Below are positions 1 to 7,401 of a stretch of 43,518 nucleotides of DNA, one piece after another. A program made the position numbers and the translations under genes. The notes under the pieces are model-generated. The model had not been told where the DNA came from. It saw only the letters and a program-made list of their open reading frames with translations, and ran no database searches. Origin of the DNA: Alistipes sp. (GTDB taxonomy: Bacteria > Bacteroidota > Bacteroidia > Bacteroidales > Rikenellaceae); contig JAGBIC010000042.1 in assembly GCA_017935185.1 (NCBI GenBank), positions 1-43,518 on the forward strand. Direction: 5' to 3'. The first letter of the stretch is position 1. Each line of letters opens with the position of its first letter.

Positions 1-814
1 CGGCTGGGACGACGAGGGTGTATTCAACTTCGAGGGTGGTTGCTATGCAAAGGTTATCAACCTTTCAAAAGAGAACGAGACCGACATCTGGAACGCTATC
101 CGTCGCAACGCACTTTTGGAGAACGTGACTGTTGACGAGGCTACCGGCAAGATCGACTTCGCAGACAAGTCTGTTACCGAGAATACTCGTGTATCATACC
201 CCATCTATCACATCGACAACATCGTTAAGGGTGTATCGAAGGCTCCCGCAGCAAAGAAGGTTATCTTCCTTTCAGCTGACGCATTTGGTGTATTGCCTCC
301 CGTATCTATCCTTACTCCCGAGCAGACAAAGTACTACTTCCTCTCTGGTTTCACCGCAAAGTTGGCCGGTACAGAGCGTGGTATTACCGAGCCTACTCCC
401 ACATTCTCGGCTTGCTTCGGTGCTGCATTCCTTTCATTGCACCCCACAAAGTATGGCGAGGAGTTGGTAAAGAAGATGGAGGCTTCAGGCGCAACTGCTT
501 ACCTTGTTAACACAGGTTGGAACGGTACCGGCAAGCGTATCTCTATCAAGGATACTCGCGGTATCATCGACGCTATCTTGGATGGCTCAATCGACAACGC
601 TCCTACCAAGATGATTCCTATCTTCGACTTCAAGGTTCCCACAGCTCTTCCCGGTGTAGATCCCGCTATCTTGGATCCCCGCGACACTTACGCTGATGCA
701 GCAGAGTGGAACACCAAGGCCGAGGATTTGGCAGGTCGCTTCATCAAGAACTTCGCGAAGTTCACCGGCAACGACGAGGGTAAGTCACTCGTAGCAGCTG
801 GTCCCAAGTTGTAA
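1..814 (+). CDS. pckA: Phosphoenolpyruvate carboxykinase (ATP), 3' part
   Basis: The reading frame is open from base 2 to the TAA at 812-814, so only the C-terminal half of the gene (about 270 codons) is present and its start lies outside the window. The enzyme converts oxaloacetate and ATP to phosphoenolpyruvate, CO2 and ADP in the cytoplasm; in gut Bacteroidales it usually runs in the PEP-carboxylating direction to fix CO2 during fermentation. The fragment opens on the family's metal/ATP-binding motif [17 protein letters not shown] and continues with [12 protein letters not shown], then the [30 protein letters not shown] and [11 protein letters not shown] blocks. These are diagnostic of the ATP-dependent family rather than the GTP form. 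Codon choice (GAG for Glu, AAG for Lys) suggests high expression. A strong hairpin terminator follows the stop. Confidence 0.97.
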   Translation, partial: GWDDEGVFNFEGGCYAKVINLSKENETDIWNAIRRNALLENVTVDEATGKIDFADKSVTENTRVSYPIYHIDNIVKGVSKAPAAKKVIFLSADAFGVLPPVSILTPEQTKYYFLSGFTAKLAGTERGITEPTPTFSACFGAAFLSLHPTKYGEELVKKMEASGATAYLVNTGWNGTGKRISIKDTRGIIDAILDGSIDNAPTKMIPIFDFKVPTALPGVDPAILDPRDTYADAAEWNTKAEDLAGRFIKNFAKFTGNDEGKSLVAAGPKL

Positions 815-836
815 TCTTATCAGATTATGATAAAGC

Positions 837-870
837 AAACAGCCACTCCGAATGGGGTGGCTGTTTTGAT
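837..870 (+). terminator. Terminator after pckA
   Basis: A perfect 10-bp stem (AAACAGCCAC / GTGGCTGTTT) with a 10-base loop is followed by a short T run. It lies 22 bases after the pckA stop, and its A-rich upstream flank means it could also stop the convergent gene ending at 892. Confidence 0.85.
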
Positions 871-891
871 TCATGGCATATACTCTAAATA

Positions 892-1734
892 TTACTTGAC
901 GTATATTGCATTCGACACCGAGCGTTCGCCCGCATGGTCAAAAAGACGATTGTCGCAGGGGTAGTTTACAACACCCTCGCCACGCAACCACAGCGTGGTA
1001 GAGCCTCCGCCATCGAGATTTATCGCCTCGAGGGCACCCAACTGCTTGGCTAAAAATGCCAATTCGGGGATACTCATACCATCGGCATTACCCTTTGAGC
1101 GGCCATCCACCGTCAGCATCACCACATCGCCACGACGGGTGACCAATATCGCACTGCGAGGGTGGCGAGTCTGAACAAAACTCTTGCTGCACCTGCTCCA
1201 GTCACTCAACGCCCCACCAGAGAGCAACATCGGGCCAGAGACCAGAACTGTGCCTCGGCTGCCACGATAGTTCTGCTCGATGGCCTTGCTCCACTCGATT
1301 ATCTGCACCTTACGCTTGTGCACTCTTACTGCTCCATTTGCACGACGGTCAAACTCGCTTGTTGCCGTTGAGTCGATAACCACCCCATCAACCTTATAGA
1401 AGCAGACCGAATTACCCGCCTTCATATTATAATAACTACCGTTGATAGCTGCTCGCGCATCGTTATCGGCAGCCTGCCGGCTTGTGGGACGCATACCTTT
1501 ACCGCCCTCAATACCGTAATGCCCTTTGTGCGCGCGAGGAATCTCCACTATATTGATTGACTGCACACCGCCATAGAGCCCCTTAATTTGTGCCGAGCGA
1601 TGTGTTATACCACTATCGCTATCGCGAGTTATCTGCCACTCGGCATTTGCTATCAGCAACGAGTCCTGTTCATTTTGAGCATAACAGAGTGTTGCTGCAA
1701 AAACAATAATAAAAGTTGTTAAATATCGTTTCAT
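892..1734 (-). CDS. NAGPA-like phosphodiester glycosidase domain protein
   Basis: A 280-residue secreted protein with a Sec signal peptide (MKRYLTTFIIVFAATLCYA, cleavage likely after residue 19). The rest matches the phosphodiester glycosidase family named after the human enzyme that uncovers mannose-6-phosphate: AAINGSYYN near residue 93, a VSGPMLL block, TVDGRSKGNADGMSIPELA, and the signature INLDGGGSTTLW near residue 240. In bacteria such proteins are thought to cut sugar phosphodiesters of envelope or exopolysaccharide origin; the substrate here is unknown. The gene is the last of a minus-strand group, 51 bases behind the XRE regulator, and could share its transcript. Length is normal and no key block is missing. 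Family assignment is secure; exact activity is inference. Confidence 0.85.
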   Translation of the reverse strand: MKRYLTTFIIVFAATLCYAQNEQDSLLIANAEWQITRDSDSGITHRSAQIKGLYGGVQSINIVEIPRAHKGHYGIEGGKGMRPTSRQAADNDARAAINGSYYNMKAGNSVCFYKVDGVVIDSTATSEFDRRANGAVRVHKRKVQIIEWSKAIEQNYRGSRGTVLVSGPMLLSGGALSDWSRCSKSFVQTRHPRSAILVTRRGDVVMLTVDGRSKGNADGMSIPELAFLAKQLGALEAINLDGGGSTTLWLRGEGVVNYPCDNRLFDHAGERSVSNAIYVK

Positions 1735-1785
1735 AGTAATAAAATTATGTTCGCATTACCGTAAAATAGCATCTATTTGAGTTGT

Positions 1786-1986
1786 TCAATCATCCTCCTC
1801 CAACTGAAAAACCTCCTCGACAGCTTTATCAAATATCTTGGCTATCTTCAAAGCCAAAACAGTCGAAGGAACAAACTTGCCGCTCTCGATGGCATTTATC
1901 GTCTGGCGGCTCACATCCGCAGCATCGGCCAACTGTTGCTGCGTCATTCGCACCTCGGCACGAGCCACACGAATATTATTCTTCAT
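1786..1986 (-). CDS. Small XRE-family (YozG-like) transcriptional regulator
   Basis: A 66-residue protein that is essentially one Cro/CI-type helix-turn-helix. The fold is visible as MTQQQLADAADVSRQTINAIE (residues 14-34), followed by a conserved GKFVPSTVLALKIAKIF helix and an acidic tail. Stand-alone XRE proteins of this size usually bind DNA as dimers and control their own operon. The gene lies 32 bases behind a small membrane-protein gene on the same strand. This regulator-plus-membrane-protein pairing is common in Bacteroidota and Firmicutes, and the membrane partner may modulate the regulator. Target sites cannot be named from the sequence. Confidence 0.9.
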   Translation of the reverse strand: MKNNIRVARAEVRMTQQQLADAADVSRQTINAIESGKFVPSTVLALKIAKIFDKAVEEVFQLEEDD

Positions 1987-2018
1987 ACCCCACTCGTTTT
2001 ACTTCAACACCTCGCTGA

Positions 2019-2516
2019 CTACAATGTAAACTCACGGCTCTTCTTGCGCAACGACTTTAACTTATACTCGAAACGGCCAAAATATAGAATCCACACGACA
2101 AATGGGGTGACAATAGGCTCATCGTGGACGATATAGAGGTAGCTATCGGCTGTGAAGATTAGCACAAGACGATAGACCACCCAAAACAGGAAGGCCAGAT
2201 AGCACACCTCCTTGAGGGTCTCGCCACGCATGGCGGCTATCATCTCGTCTTCGTTCTTCTCGCGCGAGCAGGCCATAAAAAAGATGGCAATATGCAAAAT
2301 AGCATACTCCGCCATATGCCAAAGTGAAGGCTTTAATGATGATGGGGTAACATTGCCACCCATCTCATTCGCTCCAATGATAATATCCAGCACAAGCACA
2401 ATCAGCAGCAATAAAAGCAAGCCCCCACCTACAATCTTAAACGGATAGGGCAAAAGCCAACTCTTGACGCAACGCTTCAAAAGAGTAATGGGATAAAAGG
2501 ATTTTTTTTCGTTCAT
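2019..2516 (-). CDS. Small membrane protein paired with XRE regulator
   Basis: A 165-residue protein (start chosen at the ATG at 2514-2516, giving MNEKKSFYP; an in-frame ATG at 2538-2540 would add eight residues but leaves a very short leader after the promoter). Four hydrophobic segments are visible: GGGLLLLLLIVLVLDIIIG, a segment around YAILHIAIFFMA, one around YLAFLFWVVYRLVLIF, and one around PIVTPFVVWILYFG. Between TM2 and TM3 lies SREKNEDEMIAAMRGETLK, a charged block typical of membrane proteins encoded next to YozG-like regulators. Function is unknown. A consensus promoter lies just upstream and probably drives this gene and the regulator together. Confidence 0.75.
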   Translation of the reverse strand: MNEKKSFYPITLLKRCVKSWLLPYPFKIVGGGLLLLLLIVLVLDIIIGANEMGGNVTPSSLKPSLWHMAEYAILHIAIFFMACSREKNEDEMIAAMRGETLKEVCYLAFLFWVVYRLVLIFTADSYLYIVHDEPIVTPFVVWILYFGRFEYKLKSLRKKSREFTL

Positions 2517-2564
2517 AGTAGTGGTTTTTAGATTAAACATTGGTTATATTTTGTAATCACACCA

Positions 2565-2596
2565 CAAATGTAAAACAAACTTTACAAAATGACAAA
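2565..2596 (-). promoter_or_regulatory. Bacteroidota promoter for the membrane protein/XRE pair
   Basis: Read on the minus strand, TTTG (2593-2596), 20 bases, then TACATTTG (2565-2572). This is an exact fit to the -33 TTTG / -7 TAnnTTTG consensus and sits 25-50 bases before the candidate start codons. Confidence 0.75.
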
Positions 2597-2612
2597 TAAT
2601 CTTTACTAAAAA

Positions 2613-2652
2613 AGTGAAAAAATATAGTGGGGAGGGTAATCCTCACTATATT
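2613..2652 (-). terminator. Terminator after the DUF697-like gene
   Basis: The stem AATATAGTG / CACTATATT with an interrupted inner GGGA/TCCT extension lies 33 bases past the stop. On the minus strand it is followed by TTTTTTCAC, a good U-tract. Confidence 0.75.
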
Positions 2653-2684
2653 CTTAATAAAGATATTATTCTAAAATATCACTC

Positions 2685-3587
2685 CTATTCAGCACTCTTT
2701 TTCAAAGGATTTAGGTTTACAAGTTTATCCCACGTTGAACTCTTCACCGCTCCCGAGATAGTCTCCAGTCCACTCTTGGCGATGGCAGGAATCTCCTTGA
2801 AAGCGCTCTTGCGCACCTCTCGACGAATCTTTTTACGGTTTTGCTTGAAATAACGGCTACCCATCTCCAGATACTTCATAGTCATCTTGCCAACACGCAA
2901 CGTGAGGTAGGCATTCATTGCGCCATTCACCGATGAGGCTATCAACACCTTCGACAGACTACCCGCCGCCGAGCCAAGCAATTCACCTGCATCAATCTCA
3001 TCGAGAATATTGTCCGCCAACGAGATTATGAGCGTTGATGAGAGGATAATAACATACAACTCCAGCAGTTGCGTCAGCGAGGGCCGACGATGGCGCATCG
3101 CCACCAGACGATTTATCATCTGAACATTCATTCCCATAGCGGTGATGATATCGAAAGAGCCGTTCTGGCTTATCGCCGTTACTATAAAGACGTTGAGTGC
3201 AGCCTTGCGCACCACGCTTGTTGCCTCTTTGTCGCGCTCTTCCAGCACCTTGCGCACGCCATGCAATGGAGTTTCCGCCTCGGCACAGAGATCCGATTCC
3301 TGCTGATTCATCGAAAGATTTTTGATGTATCGTGCAAGCTCCTCGGCCTCCATATCGTCCAACCGCTCACGCTCGTCACCTTTAAGTTCGGGCGTAAAGA
3401 GGAATTTGAGCGTCGGCCACACAATAAAACGCAGCAGGAAAAGCCACAGTACGATATAGAAACCCCACCCCACCCAAGGATGTATCTGCATTGCTTTGTC
3501 GCCAATGGTAATGATGTTGCCGGTGAGTGATATTACGACCATCGTAAAGAGCGCCACGGCACATAGTATTAGTGTCTTTTTACTCAT
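2685..3587 (-). CDS. DUF697-family (YcjF-like) membrane protein
   Basis: A 300-residue inner-membrane protein. Two N-terminal transmembrane segments (about residues 8-28 and 38-64) are followed by a charged cytoplasmic stretch (ELKGDERERLDDMEAEELA). A DUF697-like core comes next, with hydrophobic helices around residues 175-200 and 210-235 (LYVIILSSTLIISLADN, LIASSVNGAMNAYLTLRVG), and then a basic C-terminus. Relatives include the C-terminal part of GTPase-associated YcjF proteins, but no GTPase motif or GTPase neighbour is present, so the job is unknown. It stands alone with its own promoter and terminator. A 6-bp inverted repeat lies 10 bases before the start codon. Confidence 0.7.
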   Translation of the reverse strand: MSKKTLILCAVALFTMVVISLTGNIITIGDKAMQIHPWVGWGFYIVLWLFLLRFIVWPTLKFLFTPELKGDERERLDDMEAEELARYIKNLSMNQQESDLCAEAETPLHGVRKVLEERDKEATSVVRKAALNVFIVTAISQNGSFDIITAMGMNVQMINRLVAMRHRRPSLTQLLELYVIILSSTLIISLADNILDEIDAGELLGSAAGSLSKVLIASSVNGAMNAYLTLRVGKMTMKYLEMGSRYFKQNRKKIRREVRKSAFKEIPAIAKSGLETISGAVKSSTWDKLVNLNPLKKSAE

Positions 3588-3836
3588 AGCAAATGGGCGC
3601 GTGCTACGCGCGGTAATTGTTTTAGTAAAGGTAGCTTTTTTTTAGATAATAGACAATTTCTGCGAGAAAATATCTTCCGACAAGCCTGTCATAATCGAAA
3701 AAACGGTTTTGCTCCATCACAAAATTAAAACACATCCAACAAATCTGTTTTCACGATTTCACCCCTGCCAGATCTTCTCCGACAGGGGTGATTTTCTATT
3801 TTGGGATGTGTTAGGCTAACAAATCTTCCTAATATC
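3588..3836. repeat. Intergenic region with nested inverted repeat
   Basis: This 249-bp gap between two minus-strand genes holds no credible ORF. It contains an outer 9-bp inverted repeat AACACATCC (3729-3737) / GGATGTGTT (3804-3812) enclosing an inner 9-bp stem TCACCCCTG / CAGGGGTGA (about 3758-3791). A direct repeat AACAAATCT occurs at 3738-3746 and 3818-3826. Nearest the DUF697-like gene is the palindrome GCGCGT-GCT-ACGCGC (3597-3611). The inner stem probably terminates the AraC gene transcript; the outer repeat is unexplained. Confidence 0.7.
3626..3657 (-). promoter_or_regulatory. Probable promoter of the DUF697-like gene
   Basis: On the minus strand ATTG (3654-3657), 20 bases, TACCTTTA (3626-3633): 3 of 4 and 7 of 8 consensus positions, 39 bases before the start codon. 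An alternative -7 match, TAATTTTG, lies at 3720-3727. Confidence 0.5.
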
Positions 3837-4742
3837 CTATAAGTTCTGCACCTTGTAACGTGACGGCGAGACGCCCACACGTTGCTTGAAATATTTGCCG
3901 AAGAACGACTGCGAAACGAAGTTCAACTGCTCCGAAACCTCCAATATACTCAGGCCCGGCTGCATAAGCAGCTCTTTAGCCACATGGATTACAGCCTCCT
4001 CGATAAGTTTTGAGGCACTCTTGCCTGTCTTTTTGTTGCTTATCAACGAAAGGTATTTGGGGGTGATTCCCAATTGTGCAGCATAATACTCCACACTGCG
4101 CTCACGCTGACAATCACGGCCAAGCAAGGCGATAAAATCACGCATCAGGATATCACCACGCGACATATTCTCCTCTATACTCTGCTCGCTATTTAACGCC
4201 ACCGCCTTCACAGACGAAAGGGCATAAAAGAGAGCCGAAAACAGCGATTCTACAATATAATCACCATACATGGCACCACCCTTTACTGACATATGCATAG
4301 CCATAGCCATGGCGTTAAACTGCCACACATTAAACCTATCTATCACAATACACGGCTGTGACACAAAGGCCATATCGGTTGTGAGCATATCTTTAGAGCC
4401 GATATGTGACTCTGCCATATACTTTGGCGAGAAGGCCAAAACATATCCTACACACGCCTTACTGCACTTAAACGATTCAATCTCATGCCCGTCGAGTATC
4501 ATGAAAATCATGTCGGAGCGCACCTCGGAATACTGGCCTCCCGCCACGATTTTTGCCGTACCGCCACACACAACTCCTGCTACTGCCCATCCCGACAAGA
4601 GAGAGTGAGTCTCGCTTTCAAGCAGTTTAGTAATGGGTAACATGATAAAATCTTCGGAGCGATACTCCGTTGATGAAATTTGACTTCTAATTTTGGGGAT
4701 GGAAATTTTGGTTGTTGGGCCGTAATCTATCCTCATTGTCAT
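3837..4742 (-). CDS. AraC-family transcriptional regulator
   Basis: A 301-residue protein with an N-terminal sensing half (about residues 1-185, cupin-like by family analogy) and a C-terminal AraC DNA-binding domain (about residues 195-301). The two helix-turn-helices are visible: SVEYYAAQLGITPKYLSLI and ILEVSEQLNFVSQSFFGKYF, followed by the classic ending RVGVSPSRYK. Such proteins activate or repress nearby metabolic or envelope genes in response to a small ligand. It lies 38 bases behind the lipid kinase gene in the same direction, so it may be co-transcribed with apbE and the kinase. The ligand and targets are not visible. A second ATG two codons in could be the true start. Confidence 0.9.
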   Translation of the reverse strand: MTMRIDYGPTTKISIPKIRSQISSTEYRSEDFIMLPITKLLESETHSLLSGWAVAGVVCGGTAKIVAGGQYSEVRSDMIFMILDGHEIESFKCSKACVGYVLAFSPKYMAESHIGSKDMLTTDMAFVSQPCIVIDRFNVWQFNAMAMAMHMSVKGGAMYGDYIVESLFSALFYALSSVKAVALNSEQSIEENMSRGDILMRDFIALLGRDCQRERSVEYYAAQLGITPKYLSLISNKKTGKSASKLIEEAVIHVAKELLMQPGLSILEVSEQLNFVSQSFFGKYFKQRVGVSPSRYKVQNL

Positions 4743-4780
4743 AATTTATTATAATATATTAAATGGTTAATAGTCCCTAA

Positions 4781-5671
4781 TTACAATGGACAGCGCACTC
4801 GCAACGCTCCTCTGATACAGCTCAATCGCAACGGGAATTTTCCGCCATGCTGACCATCAACATCGGTCGCCTCACTGATAGGTGTGACAAGCATCAACTC
4901 GCTCGTACGCAAAAAGCGGACTGCACCGGTGCGTATACCGACAAGATATAGCAACATATCTATAACCGACAGGAAATGCAACTTACGATGCTTCAAAAAC
5001 AGACAATCGAACAATCCATCTCGCAGGCTCGACTTACGGGCTAAAGGCACACGGCCTGCCGTCTCGCCATTCAGCACAAGACCCATCAATGTGGGGTAAT
5101 AGAATGCCTCGTCGTCGGTGGTAATCGTCAAAGGGATACCATGAACATCCTTAAGCTCCCGCAAACCCTCCAGCACATATGCGAAACGCCCCACACGATG
5201 TTTTAATCGCTCGGGGGTATGTTGCGAGGTGGTAGTGAAAATTCCAAAACTGAAAATATTCACAAAATAGATATCATCAACATCATTATGATGCTCCATA
5301 TGCTCCACCCTGCCACAGTCAATCTCCTCGACGGGACTTTGGATTATCTGACGAGCAGCCTTCACTATATCGCGATCCATACCTATAGCTCCGGCAAAAT
5401 CGTTAGCGGTTCCTGCCGGCAGCACACCAATATCGATACGCAAACGCTTATGCATCATCGCATTGACAACATAGTTCAGCGTACCATCGCCACCCGCTAC
5501 AACCACCAAATCAATATTCTCATAACCATCAAATGGGTTCTTTCCGAACTCGATATGGCAAGGCTCAATGCTGTACCCTGCATCCGCAAAAAGCGTAAGG
5601 ACACTGTCGAGATTATACTCGACCCTACCCCTTCCGGCCTGCTTATTATACAACAATATCGCTTTTTTCAT
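4781..5671 (-). CDS. Diacylglycerol/lipid kinase family protein (YegS/DgkB-like)
   Basis: A 296-residue protein of the diacylglycerol kinase catalytic family, which phosphorylates a lipid or long-chain alcohol at the membrane using ATP. The nucleotide-binding block VVVAGGDGTLNYVVNAM lies near residue 60, preceded by ILLYNKQAGRG at the N-terminus and followed by the GVLPAGTANDFAGAIG block. The C-terminal beta-sandwich ends with the DVDGQHGGKFPLRLSC element. I chose the ATG at 5669-5671 because the longer frame starts on TTG. The start is 9 bases past the apbE stop, so the two are almost certainly co-transcribed. The lipid substrate is unknown. Confidence 0.88.
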   Translation of the reverse strand: MKKAILLYNKQAGRGRVEYNLDSVLTLFADAGYSIEPCHIEFGKNPFDGYENIDLVVVAGGDGTLNYVVNAMMHKRLRIDIGVLPAGTANDFAGAIGMDRDIVKAARQIIQSPVEEIDCGRVEHMEHHNDVDDIYFVNIFSFGIFTTTSQHTPERLKHRVGRFAYVLEGLRELKDVHGIPLTITTDDEAFYYPTLMGLVLNGETAGRVPLARKSSLRDGLFDCLFLKHRKLHFLSVIDMLLYLVGIRTGAVRFLRTSELMLVTPISEATDVDGQHGGKFPLRLSCIRGALRVRCPL

Positions 5672-5680
5672 AAAATTCAA

Positions 5681-6733
5681 TTATTCAATAGCAACGCAAC
5701 CCTCAGTTGCTTTCAGTACCGGAAAGAGTTTGCGAGAATAATAAACCTCATACTCTTCCCCTCGGCCAGCCGTGATGAAATAGACCATGACATCTCGTTC
5801 GGCCAAAGTGCGTGCCAACTCTATTGCCCGCTCTTTGCCCATGGCCATAAACATAGTACCATAAGCATCGGCCTCGGCACACGTGGGCGCAATAACAGTT
5901 GCGGAAAGCAACTCGGTTATAACACTTTTACCCGTTTGGGGGTCAATGGTATGTGCCACCTTGCGGCCCTGCTCGTCAAGGTAAAAACGACGATAGTTGC
6001 CGGATGTAGCCATTGCACAATCACTCAACGAGATGATCTGCTGGACATGAGCCCCGAGCATATTATTTCCATCAAAAGGAGTCTCTACGCCCGTACGCCA
6101 TGGCCCTCCTTTGGAGTTTAGACCACTGCATCGAATCTCGCCACCAATGTCTACCAAAAAATTCTCTATCCCCATCTGCTCCAGAGCCTGCGCTGCCAAA
6201 TCAACGACATAGCCCTTTGCGATGGAGTTAAAATCTATCTGCACACGCTCATCATCCTTAACAAGACGACGCCCCTCAACACGCAGCTTATCAATCCCGA
6301 CAAACTCCAAAATCGAATCTATATTCACTTTGGACATACGATCTTCACCGGCAAAACCATAAGCCTTGACCAAAGGTGCCACGGTAACATCATAGGCCCC
6401 GCCACTCAATTTGCTTATGCGCCTCGACAGCTCCAGACAATAGATTATATGATCGTCCAACTCATCGGTCTGACCCGAATTCAGGCGACTCAAAAGCGAC
6501 TTGTCATCAAAGATCGACATCGAAGCTTTGGCCTCGGCATCAATCTGCATCATTTTGTCATAAATTTCTGAAGCGGGAATCTCGGTCTGTGCCGTAACAT
6601 TCATAAATGTACCGAGCATAACCCCTTCAACCTTAACATATGGCACTTTTTTTTGCGAACATGACGACATCGAGGCAATTATCAAAGAAATTGCACAAAA
6701 ATAAAAAAACAAAAATCCTAAATATCGTCTCAT
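5681..6733 (-). CDS. apbE: FAD:protein FMN transferase (ApbE) lipoprotein
   Basis: A 350-residue exported flavin transferase. ApbE attaches FMN from FAD to a Thr/Ser of target proteins such as NqrB, NqrC or RnfG outside the cytoplasmic membrane. The start at the ATG at 6731-6733 gives a signal peptide and lipobox with Cys25 (SMSSC); a longer frame would start on GTG. Family blocks present are GVMLGTFMNVT, SLLSRLN, GGAYDVTVAPLVKAYGF, IDFNSIAKGYVVDLAAQALE, NFLVDIGGEIR, MATSGNYRRFY and HTIDPQTGKSV. The last contains the DxxTG-type metal and flavin site. It heads a likely operon with the lipid kinase. No NQR or RNF gene is in the window, so its targets are encoded elsewhere. Confidence 0.93.
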   Translation of the reverse strand: MRRYLGFLFFYFCAISLIIASMSSCSQKKVPYVKVEGVMLGTFMNVTAQTEIPASEIYDKMMQIDAEAKASMSIFDDKSLLSRLNSGQTDELDDHIIYCLELSRRISKLSGGAYDVTVAPLVKAYGFAGEDRMSKVNIDSILEFVGIDKLRVEGRRLVKDDERVQIDFNSIAKGYVVDLAAQALEQMGIENFLVDIGGEIRCSGLNSKGGPWRTGVETPFDGNNMLGAHVQQIISLSDCAMATSGNYRRFYLDEQGRKVAHTIDPQTGKSVITELLSATVIAPTCAEADAYGTMFMAMGKERAIELARTLAERDVMVYFITAGRGEEYEVYYSRKLFPVLKATEGCVAIE

Positions 6734-6816
6734 ATATAACAAAAATGAGCGCCTCAGCCCCCTGTAAGCCACAATTTGAGTTGGAAACCCAAATCAGCCA
6801 TCCATATTTCAATATG

Positions 6817-6824
6817 CAAATATA
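6817..6824 (-). promoter_or_regulatory. -7 box upstream of apbE
   Basis: TATATTTG on the minus strand is an exact TAnnTTTG match about 84 bases before the apbE start. No good -33 TTTG sits at the expected distance, only a T-run. Confidence 0.45.
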
Positions 6825-6907
6825 CCAATATTTTTCAAAAAAACCACTCTCCTAAATACAAATAGGTAAATAAACAACAAAAAACATCATTTTTTAACCA
6901 AAAAATA

Positions 6908-6939
6908 TTTGGCTCTTAATGAAATTCAGCGTAATTTTG
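6908..6939 (+). promoter_or_regulatory. rpsO promoter
   Basis: TTTG (6908-6911), 20 bases, TAATTTTG (6932-6939): a full match to the Bacteroidota housekeeping promoter. Transcription should begin near 6945, giving a leader of roughly 100 bases before rpsO. Confidence 0.8.
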
Positions 6940-6944
6940 CACCA

Positions 6945-7047
6945 CGCTCCGGCGTTATTCACGGTAAGGGGAATGCGTCGTGGAGTGGAACCCGGGTCTT
7001 TGCCACTCCGGAAGGGGATGGTATGGCCCATAAAATCTTATTTTTTT
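6945..7047 (+). promoter_or_regulatory. Structured rpsO leader
   Basis: The leader between the promoter and the rpsO start holds a stem GGAGTGG (6982-6988) / CCACTCC (7003-7009) with further G-rich sequence on both sides, and no purine-rich ribosome site next to the ATG. In several phyla S15 binds such a leader to repress its own translation; that role here is inference. Confidence 0.4.
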
Positions 7048-7320
7048 ATGGCTTATTTAACAGCAGAGAAAAAGCAAGAGCTTTTTGGTAAGTACGGCAA
7101 GTCTAACACCGACACTGGTTCTCCCGAGAGCCAGATTGCGTTGTTTTCGTACCGTATCAGCCACCTTACAGAGCACCTCAAGAGCAACAAGCACGACTTC
7201 GGTACCCAGCGCGCACTTTTGCGCTTGGTAGGTAAGCGTCGTAAGTTGCTGATGTACTTGAAGGAGGTTGATATCGAGCGTTACCGCGCTATCATCAAGA
7301 CTCTTAACCTCCGTAAGTAA
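7048..7320 (+). CDS. rpsO: 30S ribosomal protein S15
   Basis: A 90-residue protein of the normal S15 length. It binds the central domain of 16S rRNA and nucleates platform assembly. The family signature is clear: TGSPESQIALFSYRISHLTEHL (residues about 24-45) with the HDFGTQRALLRLVGKRRKLLMYL block and a YRAIIKTLNLRK tail. The start was taken at the ATG at 7048 (MAYLTAEKK), which fits the family; the upstream in-frame extension would run through the leader and promoter. It precedes pnp, a gene order known from many bacteria. Confidence 0.97.
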   Translation: MAYLTAEKKQELFGKYGKSNTDTGSPESQIALFSYRISHLTEHLKSNKHDFGTQRALLRLVGKRRKLLMYLKEVDIERYRAIIKTLNLRK

Positions 7321-7337
7321 CATTACGCATGAGGCGA

Positions 7338-7374
7338 AAAGGGGTTGCTCGTTATTCGACAACCCCTATTTTCC
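7338..7374 (+). terminator. Hairpin between rpsO and pnp
   Basis: AGGGGTTG / CAACCCCT stem (7340-7347 and 7360-7367) with a short inner TCG/CGA pairing, followed by ATTTTCC. It would give at least partial termination between rpsO and pnp. Confidence 0.65.
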
Positions 7375-7401
7375 GAAATTTTTATTTGACGAATTGATTA
7401 T

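Noticed and set aside
5219-6121. 300-codon plus-strand ORF
   Set aside because: It lies antisense to the lipid kinase and apbE genes, has no family-like motifs, and both genes beneath it are complete with clear signatures.
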